From: Pelagimonas varians
GTDB lineage: Bacteria; Pseudomonadota; Alphaproteobacteria; Rhodobacterales; Rhodobacteraceae
DNA length: 64,000 nt
Direction: 5' to 3'
NCBI RefSeq assembly: GCF_003208435.1
Contig: NZ_QKMF01000010.1
Span: 1 to 64,000 of the forward strand
Positions 43,784-53,066 of this stretch are shown one piece after another. The position numbers were made by a program, and so were the translations under genes. Under the pieces are notes generated by a model. That model was not told the DNA's origin, did no database searches, and saw only the letters and a list, made by a program, of their open reading frames with translations. Numbering within the stretch: the first letter of the stretch is position 1; every line of letters starts with the position of its first letter.

Positions 43784-45318
43784 GCGCCAAGCTCCGGCAT
43801 GGCGATTCCCGCTGCGGTCACGATATCCCCTGATGCGATCATCACTGCGGCGCGTTCAAGATCCGGTGCAAGATAGCGATCCTCACCCAGCGTTTCGACG
43901 TCCCGGCGCACCCGGCTCACCACCCTTTGTAGTACGATGCTGGTGGAAAGAGGCGCACGAAAATCGACGCCTTGCACCGCACAAAGCAATTCAACACCCA
44001 AAATACGGTTGAGGTTTTCGGTCATCGCGCCCAACCGGCGTGCGCCATGGGCCGCCATGCTTACGTGGTCTTCTTGGTTGGCGGACGTCGGAGTGCTGTC
44101 GGTCACGCAGGGGTTCGCAAGATGTTTGTTTTCGCTCATCAGTGCGGCGGTGGTGACTTCGGCAATCATATAACCGCTGTTCAAACCCGGATTGGGGGTC
44201 AGAAACGGCGGCAGGTTAAAGCTGAGAACAGGATCGACAATCAGCGCGACACGGCGTTGCGCGATGGCCCCGATTTCGGCAATGGCCAATGCGATCATAT
44301 CCGCAGCAAAGCCCACGGGTTCAGCATGAAAGTTACCGCCGGACACAATGACATCAGCGTCAATCAGAACCAGCGGGTTATCGGTTGCGGCATTTGCTTC
44401 GATTTCCAAGGTGCGCGCGGCCATGCGCAGCACATCCATGGCCGCACCGGTCACCTGCGGCTGGCAGCGAATGCAATAGGGATCTTGGACCCGCGCATCA
44501 TCCACCATATGGCTGCTGCGGATTTCAGAGCCAGCCAGCAGCGACCGCATGGTTTCGCCTGCTTCGATCTGGCCGCGATGTCCCCGCAGGCTGTGAATTT
44601 CCGGCTGCAGTGGCGCAGTGGACCCCATGATCGCATCTGTCGACAGTGCCGATGTGACAAGCGCCGAATGCGCCGCCCGCCAAGCCCCGAACAACCCCGC
44701 CAGCGCGAAAGCCGTAGAAAACTGTGTCCCGTTGATCAGGGCCAGACCTTCTTTGGGCCCAAGCTCTACCGCCCGAAGGCCCGCAGCCTTTAACGCGTCT
44801 GCGCCCGGCATCACCGTGCCGTCAAACTCGGCCTCGCCATGGCCCATCATTGCCGCGGCCATATGTGCCAGCGGGGCCAGATCGCCAGATGCGCCAACGG
44901 ACCCTTGGGCGGGGATCACCGGTGTCACGCCCTTGGAAAGCATCCCTTCCAGCAGGGTCACAACGTCGAGCCGCACGCCAGATGCGCCGCGCCCAAGGCT
45001 GAGCAGTTTGAGCGCCATCAAAAGCCGCGCGTGACGGCGCGGGATTGCAGGGCCAACCCCGCAGCAATGAGACAATATAAGGTTGCGTTGCAAAGTTGCG
45101 GTGTCTTTGGCTGCGATCTTGACCGACGCCAATTTGCCAAACCCGGTATTGACGCCGTAAACCGCATCGCTTCCTGCCACAGCCTTAGCGATGCGGGCAT
45201 GGGCAAGTTCGATGTCGGGATGGCAGGCAGGATCAAGCCGCACGGCGTCTTGGTTCCAGAAAATGCTGTGCAAGTCATCCAAGGTCACTGCGCCGGGGGT
45301 AAGGGTTAGTGTGTTCAC
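43780..45318 (-). CDS. hutH: Histidine ammonia-lyase
   Basis: Removes ammonia from L-histidine to form urocanate. 512 residues; the MIO cofactor is built from the ASG triad in [16 protein letters not shown]. Other landmarks are [13 protein letters not shown] with the catalytic Tyr and [20 protein letters not shown] leading into MIO. GTG start at 45318 follows GGAGG and overlaps the hutI stop by four bases. Confidence 0.97.
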   Translation of the reverse strand: MNTLTLTPGAVTLDDLHSIFWNQDAVRLDPACHPDIELAHARIAKAVAGSDAVYGVNTGFGKLASVKIAAKDTATLQRNLILSHCCGVGPAIPRRHARLLMALKLLSLGRGASGVRLDVVTLLEGMLSKGVTPVIPAQGSVGASGDLAPLAHMAAAMMGHGEAEFDGTVMPGADALKAAGLRAVELGPKEGLALINGTQFSTAFALAGLFGAWRAAHSALVTSALSTDAIMGSTAPLQPEIHSLRGHRGQIEAGETMRSLLAGSEIRSSHMVDDARVQDPYCIRCQPQVTGAAMDVLRMAARTLEIEANAATDNPLVLIDADVIVSGGNFHAEPVGFAADMIALAIAEIGAIAQRRVALIVDPVLSFNLPPFLTPNPGLNSGYMIAEVTTAALMSENKHLANPCVTDSTPTSANQEDHVSMAAHGARRLGAMTENLNRILGVELLCAVQGVDFRAPLSTSIVLQRVVSRVRRDVETLGEDRYLAPDLERAAVMIASGDIVTAAGIAMPELGA

Positions 45319-46526
45319 GCGGAGCCTCCGAAAATGCGGCAATGAAGAGGGTTAAAACCGATGCGATAGGCCAGTTCAGCGGGGTGTTTGATGTCCCAAA
45401 CGGCCATATTGGCCCGCATGCCAGCAGCGATGGTTCCCGCGTCCGTCAGCCCAAGGGCGCGGGCAGCGTTTTGGGTGGCACCGCGCAGCGCTTCTTCGGG
45501 TGTCATCCGAAACAGGGTGCAGCCCATGTTCAACGCCAGCAACAGCGAATTGAGAGGCGAGGAGCCGGGGTTGATATCCGTTGCCAGCGCCATCGGGACA
45601 CCGTGCTTGCGCAGCAAATCAATCGGCGGAGCTTGGGTTTCGCGCAGGGTATAAAACGCACCGGGCAGGATGACGGCCACGGTGCCCGCCTTGGCCATCG
45701 CCACCACACCCGCTTCGTCCAGATATTCGATGTGATCGGCGGATAGGGCAGCGTAGCTGGCCGCGAGTTGTGCACCGCCAAGGTTGGACAGTTGTTCGGC
45801 GTGCAATTTTACTGGCAGGCCCAATTCATGCGCCACATCGAACACGCGGGCGATTTGGGTAGGCTGAAAGGCGATGCCTTCGCAAAACCCGTCAACAGCA
45901 TCGACCAGCCCTTCGGCGTGGGCGGCGCGCAGGGCAGGGATACAGACCTCGTCAATATAAGCATCGTCACGGCCTGTGTATTCAGCAGGCGTTGCATGCG
46001 CGCCAAGGAAGGTGGTTTTAACCACAATCGCGCGGTTTGCCATGATCGCGCGTGCCACGCGCAGCATGCGAAGTTCGGTGTCCAGATCGAGGCCGTAGCC
46101 CGATTTGATTTCAATGCAGCTCACACCTTCTGCAATTAAAGGGTCGACGCGGCGTAGGGCGTCTGACAGCAGCTCATCCTCTGTCGCTGCGCGGGTGGCT
46201 TTGACGGTGGACACGATTCCGCCGCCTGCGCGCGCGACCTCTTCGTAGCTGGCTCCGTTCAGGCGCATTTCAAATTCTGCGGCCCGGTCGCCGCCGTGAA
46301 CGATATGTGTATGGCAATCGATCAAAGCGGGGGTCACGAGGCGGTTGCCAAGGCTGGTCCGAGGCATGGGTTTATACCTATCGGGCATGTCTGCCGCGGG
46401 CCCGACCCAATCAATCCACCCATCAACGACTGCGATCGCCGCATCCTTGATCAGACCATATGGCGCATCAGATTTGCCCATCGTTGCTGCGTTCAAATCA
46501 ACAAAGACTTTGCTTTCCTCAGTCAT
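45315..46526 (-). CDS. hutI: Imidazolonepropionase
   Basis: Opens the ring of imidazolone-5-propionate to N-formimino-L-glutamate. 403 residues in the amidohydrolase superfamily, with the metal pair in [13 protein letters not shown], then [23 protein letters not shown] with a metal His, [12 protein letters not shown], and the metal Asp in [13 protein letters not shown] at 46526 was chosen over a farther in-frame start that would invade hutF. First gene of the minus-strand hut operon, divergent from hutF. Confidence 0.96.
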   Translation of the reverse strand: MTEESKVFVDLNAATMGKSDAPYGLIKDAAIAVVDGWIDWVGPAADMPDRYKPMPRTSLGNRLVTPALIDCHTHIVHGGDRAAEFEMRLNGASYEEVARAGGGIVSTVKATRAATEDELLSDALRRVDPLIAEGVSCIEIKSGYGLDLDTELRMLRVARAIMANRAIVVKTTFLGAHATPAEYTGRDDAYIDEVCIPALRAAHAEGLVDAVDGFCEGIAFQPTQIARVFDVAHELGLPVKLHAEQLSNLGGAQLAASYAALSADHIEYLDEAGVVAMAKAGTVAVILPGAFYTLRETQAPPIDLLRKHGVPMALATDINPGSSPLNSLLLALNMGCTLFRMTPEEALRGATQNAARALGLTDAGTIAAGMRANMAVWDIKHPAELAYRIGFNPLHCRIFGGSA

Positions 46527-46578
46527 TTTCACCCGCCGTTGATCGAATTTTCCACTTTTCTGGTACGCTCTAGTGTGC

Positions 46579-46596
46579 TTTATGTCTATACATAAA
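46579..46596. promoter_or_regulatory. Likely HutC operator between hutI and hutF
   Basis: TTTATGTCTATACATAAA is a perfect inverted repeat (7-bp arms, 4-nt centre) in the 84-bp gap between divergent hutI and hutF. The TGTxTAxACA-like core suits the GntR/HutC family, so one site could control both operons. Confidence 0.75.
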
Positions 46597-46610
46597 ACAA
46601 GGACCGCAAA

Positions 46611-47969
46611 ATGATTTTTGCCACGCAAGCCAAACTTTCAACCGGGTGGGCATCCAATGTACGGCTCGCGCAGGCCGAGGGCCGGATCACGACTATCGAG
46701 GTCGATCAGGCCCCTTTACCAGCGGATTACCGTGTCGATACACTGCTGCCCGCTCTTGGAAATCTGCACAGCCATAGCTTTCAGCGGGCAATGGCGGGGA
46801 TGACCGAACACCGGAAGGCGGGCAAAGACAGCTTTTGGACATGGCGCGATTTGATGTACCGGTTCACAGCCAATCTGTCGCCCGACCACATCGAAGCAAT
46901 CGCAGCATTCGTTTTCATGGAAATGCAAGAAGCCGGATATGCCAGCGTCGGCGAATTTCATTATCTGCATCATCAAGCGGACGGCACACCCTATGACGAC
47001 CTTGGCGAATTGTCGGGCCGCATTGCGGCCGCTTCGGCCACAACAGGTATCGGCCTGACCCATCTTCCGGTGCTCTATACCTACGGCGGTGCCGGAAAAG
47101 TGCCGCTTGAAGCCGGGCAGGCGCGGTTTGGCAATTCGGTAGACAGGTACAACACCCTTGTAGATCGGGTTCGCGGCGCAATCGCGCTGTTGCCGCCAGA
47201 TTGCCGTGTTGGAATTGCACCGCATTCCTTGCGTGCCACATCACCAAATGATCTGGGCATGGTCCTCGCGGCACACGGCACGGGACCTGTTCACATTCAC
47301 ATCGCTGAACAACCCAAAGAAGTTGCGGATATTTCAGCGTGGCTGGGCGCGCGGCCCGTCGACTGGTTGCTGGCCAATGCAGCTGTGACACCCGATTGGT
47401 GCCTCATTCACGCCACCCACATGACGGCTGATGAGACCAGAAACATGGCCAAATCCGGCGCGGTGGCGGGCCTTTGCCCCATAACAGAAGCCAATCTGGG
47501 CGATGGTCCGTTCAATGGCCCAAGCTATCTAGAGGCAAATGGTGCCTTCGGGGTCGGGTCGGATTCAAACGTCTTGATCTCGCTGACAGAAGAGCTGCGC
47601 ACGTTGGAATATTCCCAACGCCTGCGTGACCTTGAACGCAATATTATGGTCACAGGCGAAGGGTCCGTTGGGGCTACGCTGTATGCCGGTGCGGCGAAAG
47701 GCGGCGCGCAGGCCTTAGGGCGCGGTGCGGGTGAAATCGCGGTGGGCGAGCTGGCTGACGTCGTTGCGATAGACAGCAACGCACCAGCGCTTTGTGCTTT
47801 GGGCCGGGATCAGTTGCTGGATGGGTTGGTGTTTGCAGCCAAGGACAATGTCGTGACGGATGTCTGGTCAGCGGGCCGCCATGCAGTGCAATCTGGCCGC
47901 CACATCAAACGCGACGAAATCATCGCCGCCTACAAAGGTGCGATGCAAAGCCTGATCGCGTCCTTGTGA
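46611..47969 (+). CDS. hutF: Formimidoylglutamate deiminase
   Basis: Deiminates N-formimino-L-glutamate to N-formyl-L-glutamate and ammonia, feeding HutG. 452 residues, amidohydrolase superfamily: the metal pair H53/H55 in [24 protein letters not shown] and [12 protein letters not shown] with the next His, IHIAEQ with another, IHATHMT, and the late metal Asp in [16 protein letters not shown] precedes the ATG. It is transcribed away from the other hut genes with a shared HutC-type palindrome. Confidence 0.95.
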   Translation: MIFATQAKLSTGWASNVRLAQAEGRITTIEVDQAPLPADYRVDTLLPALGNLHSHSFQRAMAGMTEHRKAGKDSFWTWRDLMYRFTANLSPDHIEAIAAFVFMEMQEAGYASVGEFHYLHHQADGTPYDDLGELSGRIAAASATTGIGLTHLPVLYTYGGAGKVPLEAGQARFGNSVDRYNTLVDRVRGAIALLPPDCRVGIAPHSLRATSPNDLGMVLAAHGTGPVHIHIAEQPKEVADISAWLGARPVDWLLANAAVTPDWCLIHATHMTADETRNMAKSGAVAGLCPITEANLGDGPFNGPSYLEANGAFGVGSDSNVLISLTEELRTLEYSQRLRDLERNIMVTGEGSVGATLYAGAAKGGAQALGRGAGEIAVGELADVVAIDSNAPALCALGRDQLLDGLVFAAKDNVVTDVWSAGRHAVQSGRHIKRDEIIAAYKGAMQSLIASL

Positions 47970-48266
47970 TCCAGATGGATTTCCAGAACCGCGCCCCCCG
48001 CACAAAGGTGTAAAGCGGCCCGATTTCCGTCAACAAAAGCGTTCCATTTTGAGGCCGCTCAACCAGACCGATGAACGGACCACGCTGTGCGCGGACAGCG
48101 CCGGTGCAGTTGGCCGGATCGAAGACAAGACCAAATCTGTCAATGGGCCGTCAGTCATCCGGCGGTGGATTTTCAACGCCCCGTCAAAGCAGACGGCAAT
48201 CCTATAGACCCTCCAGTTAGAATGACAGGCGACAGCATAACCAACCCATTTCTGTGCGCACGACAT
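47920..48266 (-). pseudogene. Frameshifted gene remnant antisense to the end of hutF
   Basis: Two minus-strand frames join into one protein-like sequence. The first starts at an ATG ending at 48266 and reads through WVGYAVACHSNWRVYRIAVCFDGALKIHRRMTDG in short segments; a single-base shift near 48150 continues it as FGLVFDPANCTGAVRAQRG, LVERPQNGTLLLTEIGP and [13 protein letters not shown], running into hutF. The second half looks like real coding sequence. I do not recognise the family. The frame change and the overlap with hutF point to decay rather than a working gene. Confidence 0.4.
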
Positions 48267-48481
48267 GCCAGCCGATAATCTTGATTATGTTATTGTTGTG
48301 CCATCCAAGTTTTTAGACAGATGAAAAGGCATCGGGCCAGCTTCCTAGCGCTACGCGCGGCCGAAACTTCCTAAATTAGGGCAACAGGCGTGCAAGCCAC
48401 TGCCGTCAATTGTGCTGAATTGAGTGTTGGCCTACCATAATTCCATTGCACTCAAAAAAAACCTCCGAAGAGGACCCAGCC
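47970..48481. other. 512-bp stretch between hutF and the VOC gene
   Basis: Apart from the gene remnant described on the minus strand, there is no supported gene. The part from 48280 to 48480 is AT-rich and probably holds the promoter of the VOC gene; no clear terminator for hutF is visible. Confidence 0.5.
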
Positions 48482-48898
48482 ATGATTGCCTACGTCACCG
48501 TCGGCGCTGACGACATCCCTCGCGCGAAACAGTTTTACTCTGCTTTCCTGCCAGCCCTTGAGTACGGGTTAAAAGAGGGGCCTGAGGGCTTAAGCTATGC
48601 GCTGCCTGTAAAACCGGGCCAGTCGCCAGTTTTTCCAGATTTTTACGTCAAACCAACCTTCAACGGACGTCCGGCCTCGGCTGGGAACGGATCCATGGTC
48701 GCCTTCGAGGCATGCAGTCAGAAGCAGGTTCGAGACCTTCACGCCGCGGCGCTGGCCGCAGGCGGTTCAAGCGAGGGGCAGCCGGGCTTTCGTGACTCCT
48801 ATGGACCTCATTTTTATGTCGGCTACCTTCGCGACCCGCAAGGAAACAAGATCGCACTGTTCTCCAGCAATCAAAGCGAACCCGGTCGGGACGGATGA
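48482..48898 (+). CDS. VOC-family (glyoxalase/bleomycin-resistance fold) protein
   Basis: Small single-domain vicinal-oxygen-chelate protein, 138 residues: N-terminal IAYVTVGADDIPRAKQFYSAFLPALEY, middle GNGSMVAFEACSQKQVRDLHAAALAAGGSSEG, and C-terminal FYVGYLRDPQGNKIALFSS, where the ending DPxGNKI is typical. This group is widespread and mostly of unknown activity. AGAGGA precedes the ATG at 48482. Nothing in the context ties it to the bhc or hut pathways. Confidence 0.8.
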   Translation: MIAYVTVGADDIPRAKQFYSAFLPALEYGLKEGPEGLSYALPVKPGQSPVFPDFYVKPTFNGRPASAGNGSMVAFEACSQKQVRDLHAAALAAGGSSEGQPGFRDSYGPHFYVGYLRDPQGNKIALFSSNQSEPGRDG

Positions 48899-48919
48899 TT
48901 GTTTAACAATACTGTGTGA

Positions 48920-48930
48920 TTTTCTGAAAA
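48920..48930. promoter_or_regulatory. bhc-like palindrome TTTTCTGAAAA upstream of the ureidoglycine aminohydrolase gene
   Basis: TTTTC-T-GAAAA, 113 bases before the ATG at 49043, resembles the TTTTC/GAAAA arms repeated in the bhcR-bhcA promoter. Short, so chance occurrence is possible. Confidence 0.35.
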
Positions 48931-49042
48931 CCGCTCGTGATTATCAAATTCATTCGAAAGGTGCTGTTTCTCAATTACGGGTGGTGCTGAAACCAGCAGC
49001 TTCACATAGTAGCATCTCGTTCAAAGCCGATTGGAAAACCGA

Positions 49043-49870
49043 ATGTCAGCCAAATATTATGCGCCTCACGGCGGGCACCCCGGACAAGAGCAGCTCTTGA
49101 CCGATCGCGCTGTCTTTACGGACGCATATGCAGTGATCCCAAAGGGGACAATGCGCGACATCGTGACCAGCTTTTTACCGTTTTGGGACAACACACGGCT
49201 TTGGGTTTTGTCCCGCCCCCTTAGCGGGTTTGCCGAAACCTTTTCGCAATACATTATGGAGGTCGGTCCCGGTGGCGGATCAGACACCCCTGAAACGGAT
49301 GCCGCCGCCCAAGGCGTGCTGTTCATGGTCGAAGGCAGCGCCAGCCTGACAGTAGACGGCAAAACCCATGTGCTGGAACCGGGCGGCTATGCCTATCTGC
49401 CCCCCGGGGTCCAATGGGCCCTGCGCAACACAAGCGATGACATGCTGCGTTTCCACTGGATTCGCAAAGCCTATCAGGCGGTCCCCGGCCTGCCGCACCC
49501 TGAGGTCATTATCACTAACGAACAAGACATCGCGCCAACCGTGATGCCCGGCACGGACGGCAAATGGGCCACCACCCGTTTTGTCGACCCAACCGATCTG
49601 CGCCATGATATGCATGTCACCGTCGTGACATTTGAACCCGGCGCAGTGATCCCTTTCTTGGAAACCCATGTGATGGAACACGGGCTTTATGTTCTGGAAG
49701 GCAAAGCCGCCTACCGCCTGAACAAGGATTGGGTCGAAGTCGAAGCCGGTGACTACATGTGGCTGCGCGCTTTTTGCCCGCAAGCCTGCTATGCTGGCGG
49801 ACCCGGCAAGTTTCGGTATTTGCTCTACAAAGACGTGAACCGCCATATGCCGCTGCGCGCGTTATCCTAG
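49043..49870 (+). CDS. allE: (S)-ureidoglycine aminohydrolase (bicupin)
   Basis: Manganese bicupin that hydrolyses (S)-ureidoglycine to (S)-ureidoglycolate and ammonia. 275 residues; YYAPHGGHPGQEQLLTDRAVFTDAYAVIPKG is the signature start. The first cupin (about 70-130) has GVLFMVEGSASLTVDGKTHVLEPGGYAYLPPG; the second (about 185-265) has HVMEHGLYVLEGKAAYRLNKDW and GDYMWLRAFCPQACYAGG, with the metal E/H/Q ligands. The product is the AllA substrate, encoded 42 kb away. It stands beside bhcR, head-on, next to the glyoxylate-using bhc genes. ATG at 49043. Confidence 0.88.
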   Translation: MSAKYYAPHGGHPGQEQLLTDRAVFTDAYAVIPKGTMRDIVTSFLPFWDNTRLWVLSRPLSGFAETFSQYIMEVGPGGGSDTPETDAAAQGVLFMVEGSASLTVDGKTHVLEPGGYAYLPPGVQWALRNTSDDMLRFHWIRKAYQAVPGLPHPEVIITNEQDIAPTVMPGTDGKWATTRFVDPTDLRHDMHVTVVTFEPGAVIPFLETHVMEHGLYVLEGKAAYRLNKDWVEVEAGDYMWLRAFCPQACYAGGPGKFRYLLYKDVNRHMPLRALS

Positions 49871-49884
49871 GGTTGGCCAGAGTT

Positions 49885-50727
49885 TCAACGCTGCGCCATC
49901 TCGCCTCCGATGGCCGAAGACAAATCCCGAGCCGCTTTGATCACAAACGCGCTCAGGCGGTCTATGTCCTCGGGGCCGACGCGGCTGATCGGCCCTGACA
50001 CCGAAATACCGGCCACAGCCTCTTGGTTTACGTCAAACACCGGCGCTGCAATACAGCGCATGCCCAGTGTCTTTTCCTCACCATCAAGCGCATATCCCTG
50101 CGCCCGCACCGCCTCTAATCCCACACGCAATTCCGCCGGATCCGTGATGGTATAGGGTGTAAAGGCATCAAGGGTTTGACCCGCCAAAGTCCGGCCCAGC
50201 CGCGCCTCATCCATCTGCGCCAGCAGCGCTTTTCCGATACCGGAGGCATGCATCGGTGACAGCGTCCCCGGTGGGAAAAACGCCCGAATGCTGGCATGGG
50301 TTTCAACCTGACTGAGGAAAAGCACCGCCCCCTCTTTTTCAATACCAAGGTTTGCCGTCTCGCCAGTCGCCTCCATCAGTTTGCGCATGATGGGACGGGC
50401 ACGGTCCACCAGACTGGTGCGCCGTAAAAACCGCGCGCCAATAACAAAGGCCCGTGGGCCAATATTCCAGACTTGCTCAAACCTGTCGAATTCAACCAAC
50501 CCCCGCCCCTCAAGCGTGACCAAAATCCGGTACACAGTTGCCGGAGACTGCCCCATTTCAGATGAAATCGCCGTCAGAGCCTTGCCCCGACCCTCGCTCA
50601 GGTATTCGAACACCTCCATCGCGCGATCCAGTGATTTGATGGTGTTCTGGGCGGTTTTGTCATCCCAGTCACGCGGCCTGCCACGGGCGCGTTTGGCCGG
50701 TGATGCAGCATTATCTTGCGAATCCAT
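49885..50727 (-). CDS. bhcR: IclR-family regulator of the beta-hydroxyaspartate cycle
   Basis: IclR regulator of 280 residues divergent from bhcABCD. A basic N-terminal tail (AKRARGRPRDWDDKTAQNTIKSLDRAMEVFEYL) precedes the winged helix (ALTAISSEMGQSPATVYRIL core) and the effector domain (GIEKEGAVLFLSQVET, FFPPGTLSPMHASGIGKALLA). In Paracoccus denitrificans the homologous BhcR switches on the bhc operon in response to glyoxylate; the same gene order here supports that role. The ATG at 50727 fits the family; an upstream in-frame start would lie in the operator region. Confidence 0.9.
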   Translation of the reverse strand: MDSQDNAASPAKRARGRPRDWDDKTAQNTIKSLDRAMEVFEYLSEGRGKALTAISSEMGQSPATVYRILVTLEGRGLVEFDRFEQVWNIGPRAFVIGARFLRRTSLVDRARPIMRKLMEATGETANLGIEKEGAVLFLSQVETHASIRAFFPPGTLSPMHASGIGKALLAQMDEARLGRTLAGQTLDAFTPYTITDPAELRVGLEAVRAQGYALDGEEKTLGMRCIAAPVFDVNQEAVAGISVSGPISRVGPEDIDRLSAFVIKAARDLSSAIGGEMAQR

Positions 50728-50741
50728 GAGGTGCCCCAAAT

Positions 50742-50835
50742 ATTTTCGAAAATCATTTTCATAATATGAAAAATTCAAACTCCTGACAATAATGAATATT
50801 TTCGTTCATTTCTGTTTTGAAAAATGATTTCAAAA
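50742..50835. promoter_or_regulatory. Cluster of inverted repeats in the bhcR-bhcA promoter region
   Basis: Four inverted repeats lie in 94 bases: ATTTTCGAAAAT (50742-50753), TTTTCAT-N3-ATGAAAA (50756-50772), AATGAA-N8-TTCATT (around 50791-50810) and TTTTGAAA-N5-TTTCAAAA (50815-50835). They share TTTTC/GAAAA-type arms and are probable BhcR binding sites. Confidence 0.6.
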
Positions 50836-50895
50836 AAATTTACCCCAACGGATGCACCGCATAGGGTGCCTGTAACAGAATTAAGGATACGGAAA

Positions 50896-52086
50896 ATGAG
50901 CTTTCAGAACCCAGTTTTCATTCCGGGGCCAACCAACATCCCCGAGGCCCTGCGCAAAGCCTGCGACATGCCCACAATCGACCACCGGTCGCCTTTGTTT
51001 GGCCAGATCCTGCACCCTGCACGGCGCGGCGTGCGTCAGGTTCTGAAAAGCGACACTGCCAAGGTTTTCATCTTTCCGTCCACCGGCACAGGGGGCTGGG
51101 AAACCGCCCTGACCAATTGCCTGTCTGCAGGTGACAAAGTTCTGGCCGCCCGAAATGGCATGTTTTCGCATCGCTGGATCGACATGTGCCAGCGGCACGG
51201 GTTGGACGTTCAGATTGTAGAAACCCCGTGGGGGGACGGCCTGCCCGCTGACCGCTACGAAGAAATCCTGACAGCCGACACCAGCCACCAGATCAAAGTG
51301 GTTTTGGCCACGCATAATGAAACGGCAACCGGTGTGAAATCCGACATCGCCGCTGTGCGCAAGGCGCTTGATGCAGCGGGACATCCGGCTTTGTTGTTTG
51401 TGGATGGCGTGTCTTCTATCGGGTCGATGGATTTCCGCTTTGATGACTGGAGTGTTGATGTTGCCGTTGCCGGTTCCCAAAAGGGATTTATGTTGCCGGC
51501 CGGTCTGGCGATTGTCGGATTTAGCGCCAAGGCGATGGAAGCGACCAAAACCGCCGCCCTGCCCCGCACCTTTTTTGACGTGCATGATATGGCCAAAGGC
51601 TATGACAACAACGCCTATCCTTACACGCCCGCCGTGGGTTTGCTGAATGGCCTGAACGAAGCCTGCACCATGTTGCTGGCCGAAGGCCTTGAGAACGTAT
51701 TCGCTCGTCACACACGCATCGCAACCGGCGTACGCGCTGCTGTTGATGCTTGGGGGCTGAATCTTTGCGCCGCCAGCCCCGACGTGTATTCCGACACCGT
51801 CAGCGCGATTTGCACGCCCGACGGGTTCAACGCGACCGATATCGTGACCCATGCCGCCGAAACCTATGGTGTTGCCTTTGGCGTTGGCCTTGGCGAAGTT
51901 GCCGGAAAGGTGTTTCGCATCGGCCATTTGGGCAGCTTGACGGACGTAATGACCCTGAGCGGGATTGCCACCGCCGAAATGTGTATGGTTGATCTGGGGC
52001 TTGATATAAAACTTGGCTCTGGCGTTGCCGCAGCGCAGGAATTTTATCGGCTTAATCCGGCAGCTCGCCTGCAAAACGCCGCATAA
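50896..52086 (+). CDS. bhcA: Aspartate-glyoxylate aminotransferase
   Basis: PLP class V aminotransferase that makes glycine from glyoxylate with aspartate as amino donor, the entry reaction of the beta-hydroxyaspartate cycle. 396 residues in the serine-glyoxylate aminotransferase group: FIPGPTNIPEALRKACD, FPSTGTGGWETALTNCLS, ATHNETATGV, FVDGVSSIGSMDF and PLP lysine K196 in AVAGSQKGFMLPAG. ATG at 50896 has AAGGA upstream. The complete bhcABCD order with bhcR supports BhcA over a methylotrophic serine-cycle enzyme. Confidence 0.92.
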   Translation: MSFQNPVFIPGPTNIPEALRKACDMPTIDHRSPLFGQILHPARRGVRQVLKSDTAKVFIFPSTGTGGWETALTNCLSAGDKVLAARNGMFSHRWIDMCQRHGLDVQIVETPWGDGLPADRYEEILTADTSHQIKVVLATHNETATGVKSDIAAVRKALDAAGHPALLFVDGVSSIGSMDFRFDDWSVDVAVAGSQKGFMLPAGLAIVGFSAKAMEATKTAALPRTFFDVHDMAKGYDNNAYPYTPAVGLLNGLNEACTMLLAEGLENVFARHTRIATGVRAAVDAWGLNLCAASPDVYSDTVSAICTPDGFNATDIVTHAAETYGVAFGVGLGEVAGKVFRIGHLGSLTDVMTLSGIATAEMCMVDLGLDIKLGSGVAAAQEFYRLNPAARLQNAA

Positions 52087-52100
52087 GAAAGGGGATCCAA

Positions 52101-53051
52101 ATGTATATCCCGACGCTCAATGACATGCTGGAGGCGCACGAGAGGATCAAACCTCATATCTTGCGGACACCGGTTTTGACATCGGCCTATCTGAACGAAT
52201 TGACGGGCGCGCAGCTGTTCTTCAAGTGTGAAAACCTGCAAGTGCCGGGGGCCTTCAAGGTCCGCGGTGCCTCCAACGCGGTGTTCGGCCTGAACGAAGA
52301 ACAAGCCCGCAAAGGTGTGGCAACGCATTCGTCAGGCAATCATGCGTCCTGTCTCAGCTATGCGGCGATGAAACGGGGCATTCCGTGCAACGTCGTCATG
52401 CCAAGAACGGCCCCTCAGGCCAAAAAGGACACGGTGCGCCGCTATGGCGGCAACATCACCGAATGTGAGCCGTCAACAACATCGCGCGAAACCGCCTTTG
52501 CCACGGTGCAGGCCCAAACTGGCGGTGATTTTGTGCATCCCTATAACGATCCGCGTGTCATCGCCGGACAGGGCACCTGCGCGCGCGAATTTATCGAACA
52601 AACAGACGGCCTCGACATTGTGATGGCCCCGATTGGCGGCGGCGGAATGATTTCGGGAACCTGCCTGACTTTGTCAAATCTGGCCCCTGAAACACAGATT
52701 ATTGCCGCGGAACCAGAACAGGCGGATGACGCTTATCGCAGTTTCAAGGCCGGACACATCATCGCCGACGATGCGCCCAAAACCATCGCCGATGGCCTGT
52801 TGGTGCCGCTCAAAGACCTGACGTGGCACTTTGTGTCCAACCACGTCACCGACATCCTGACCGCCTCTGAACAAGAGATCATTGATGCGATGAAACTGAC
52901 GTGGAAACATCTGCGGATTGTCATGGAGGCCAGTTCCTCCGTGCCGCTGGCCACTATCTTGAAAAACAAAGACCGGTTCGCGGGTAAGCGGGTCGGCATC
53001 ATCATCACTGGCGGCAATGTCAACCTCGATACTTTGCCTTGGACTATTTGA
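52101..53051 (+). CDS. bhcB: erythro-beta-hydroxyaspartate dehydratase
   Basis: PLP fold type II dehydratase that turns erythro-beta-hydroxyaspartate into iminosuccinate. 316 residues: PLP lysine K53 in LQVPGAFKVRGASNAV, substrate loop ATHSSGNHASCLSYAA, and the phosphate-binding glycine loop in APIGGGGMISGTC. By sequence alone threonine dehydratase or serine racemase is possible; position between bhcA and bhcC makes BhcB the best call. AAGGGG precedes the ATG. Confidence 0.92.
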   Translation: MYIPTLNDMLEAHERIKPHILRTPVLTSAYLNELTGAQLFFKCENLQVPGAFKVRGASNAVFGLNEEQARKGVATHSSGNHASCLSYAAMKRGIPCNVVMPRTAPQAKKDTVRRYGGNITECEPSTTSRETAFATVQAQTGGDFVHPYNDPRVIAGQGTCAREFIEQTDGLDIVMAPIGGGGMISGTCLTLSNLAPETQIIAAEPEQADDAYRSFKAGHIIADDAPKTIADGLLVPLKDLTWHFVSNHVTDILTASEQEIIDAMKLTWKHLRIVMEASSSVPLATILKNKDRFAGKRVGIIITGGNVNLDTLPWTI

Positions 53052-53066
53052 AAAGGGAGCTACCCA

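Noticed and set aside
50881-52074. 397-codon minus-strand open frame opposite bhcA
   Set aside because: Exact shadow of bhcA; the plus strand has complete aminotransferase motifs.
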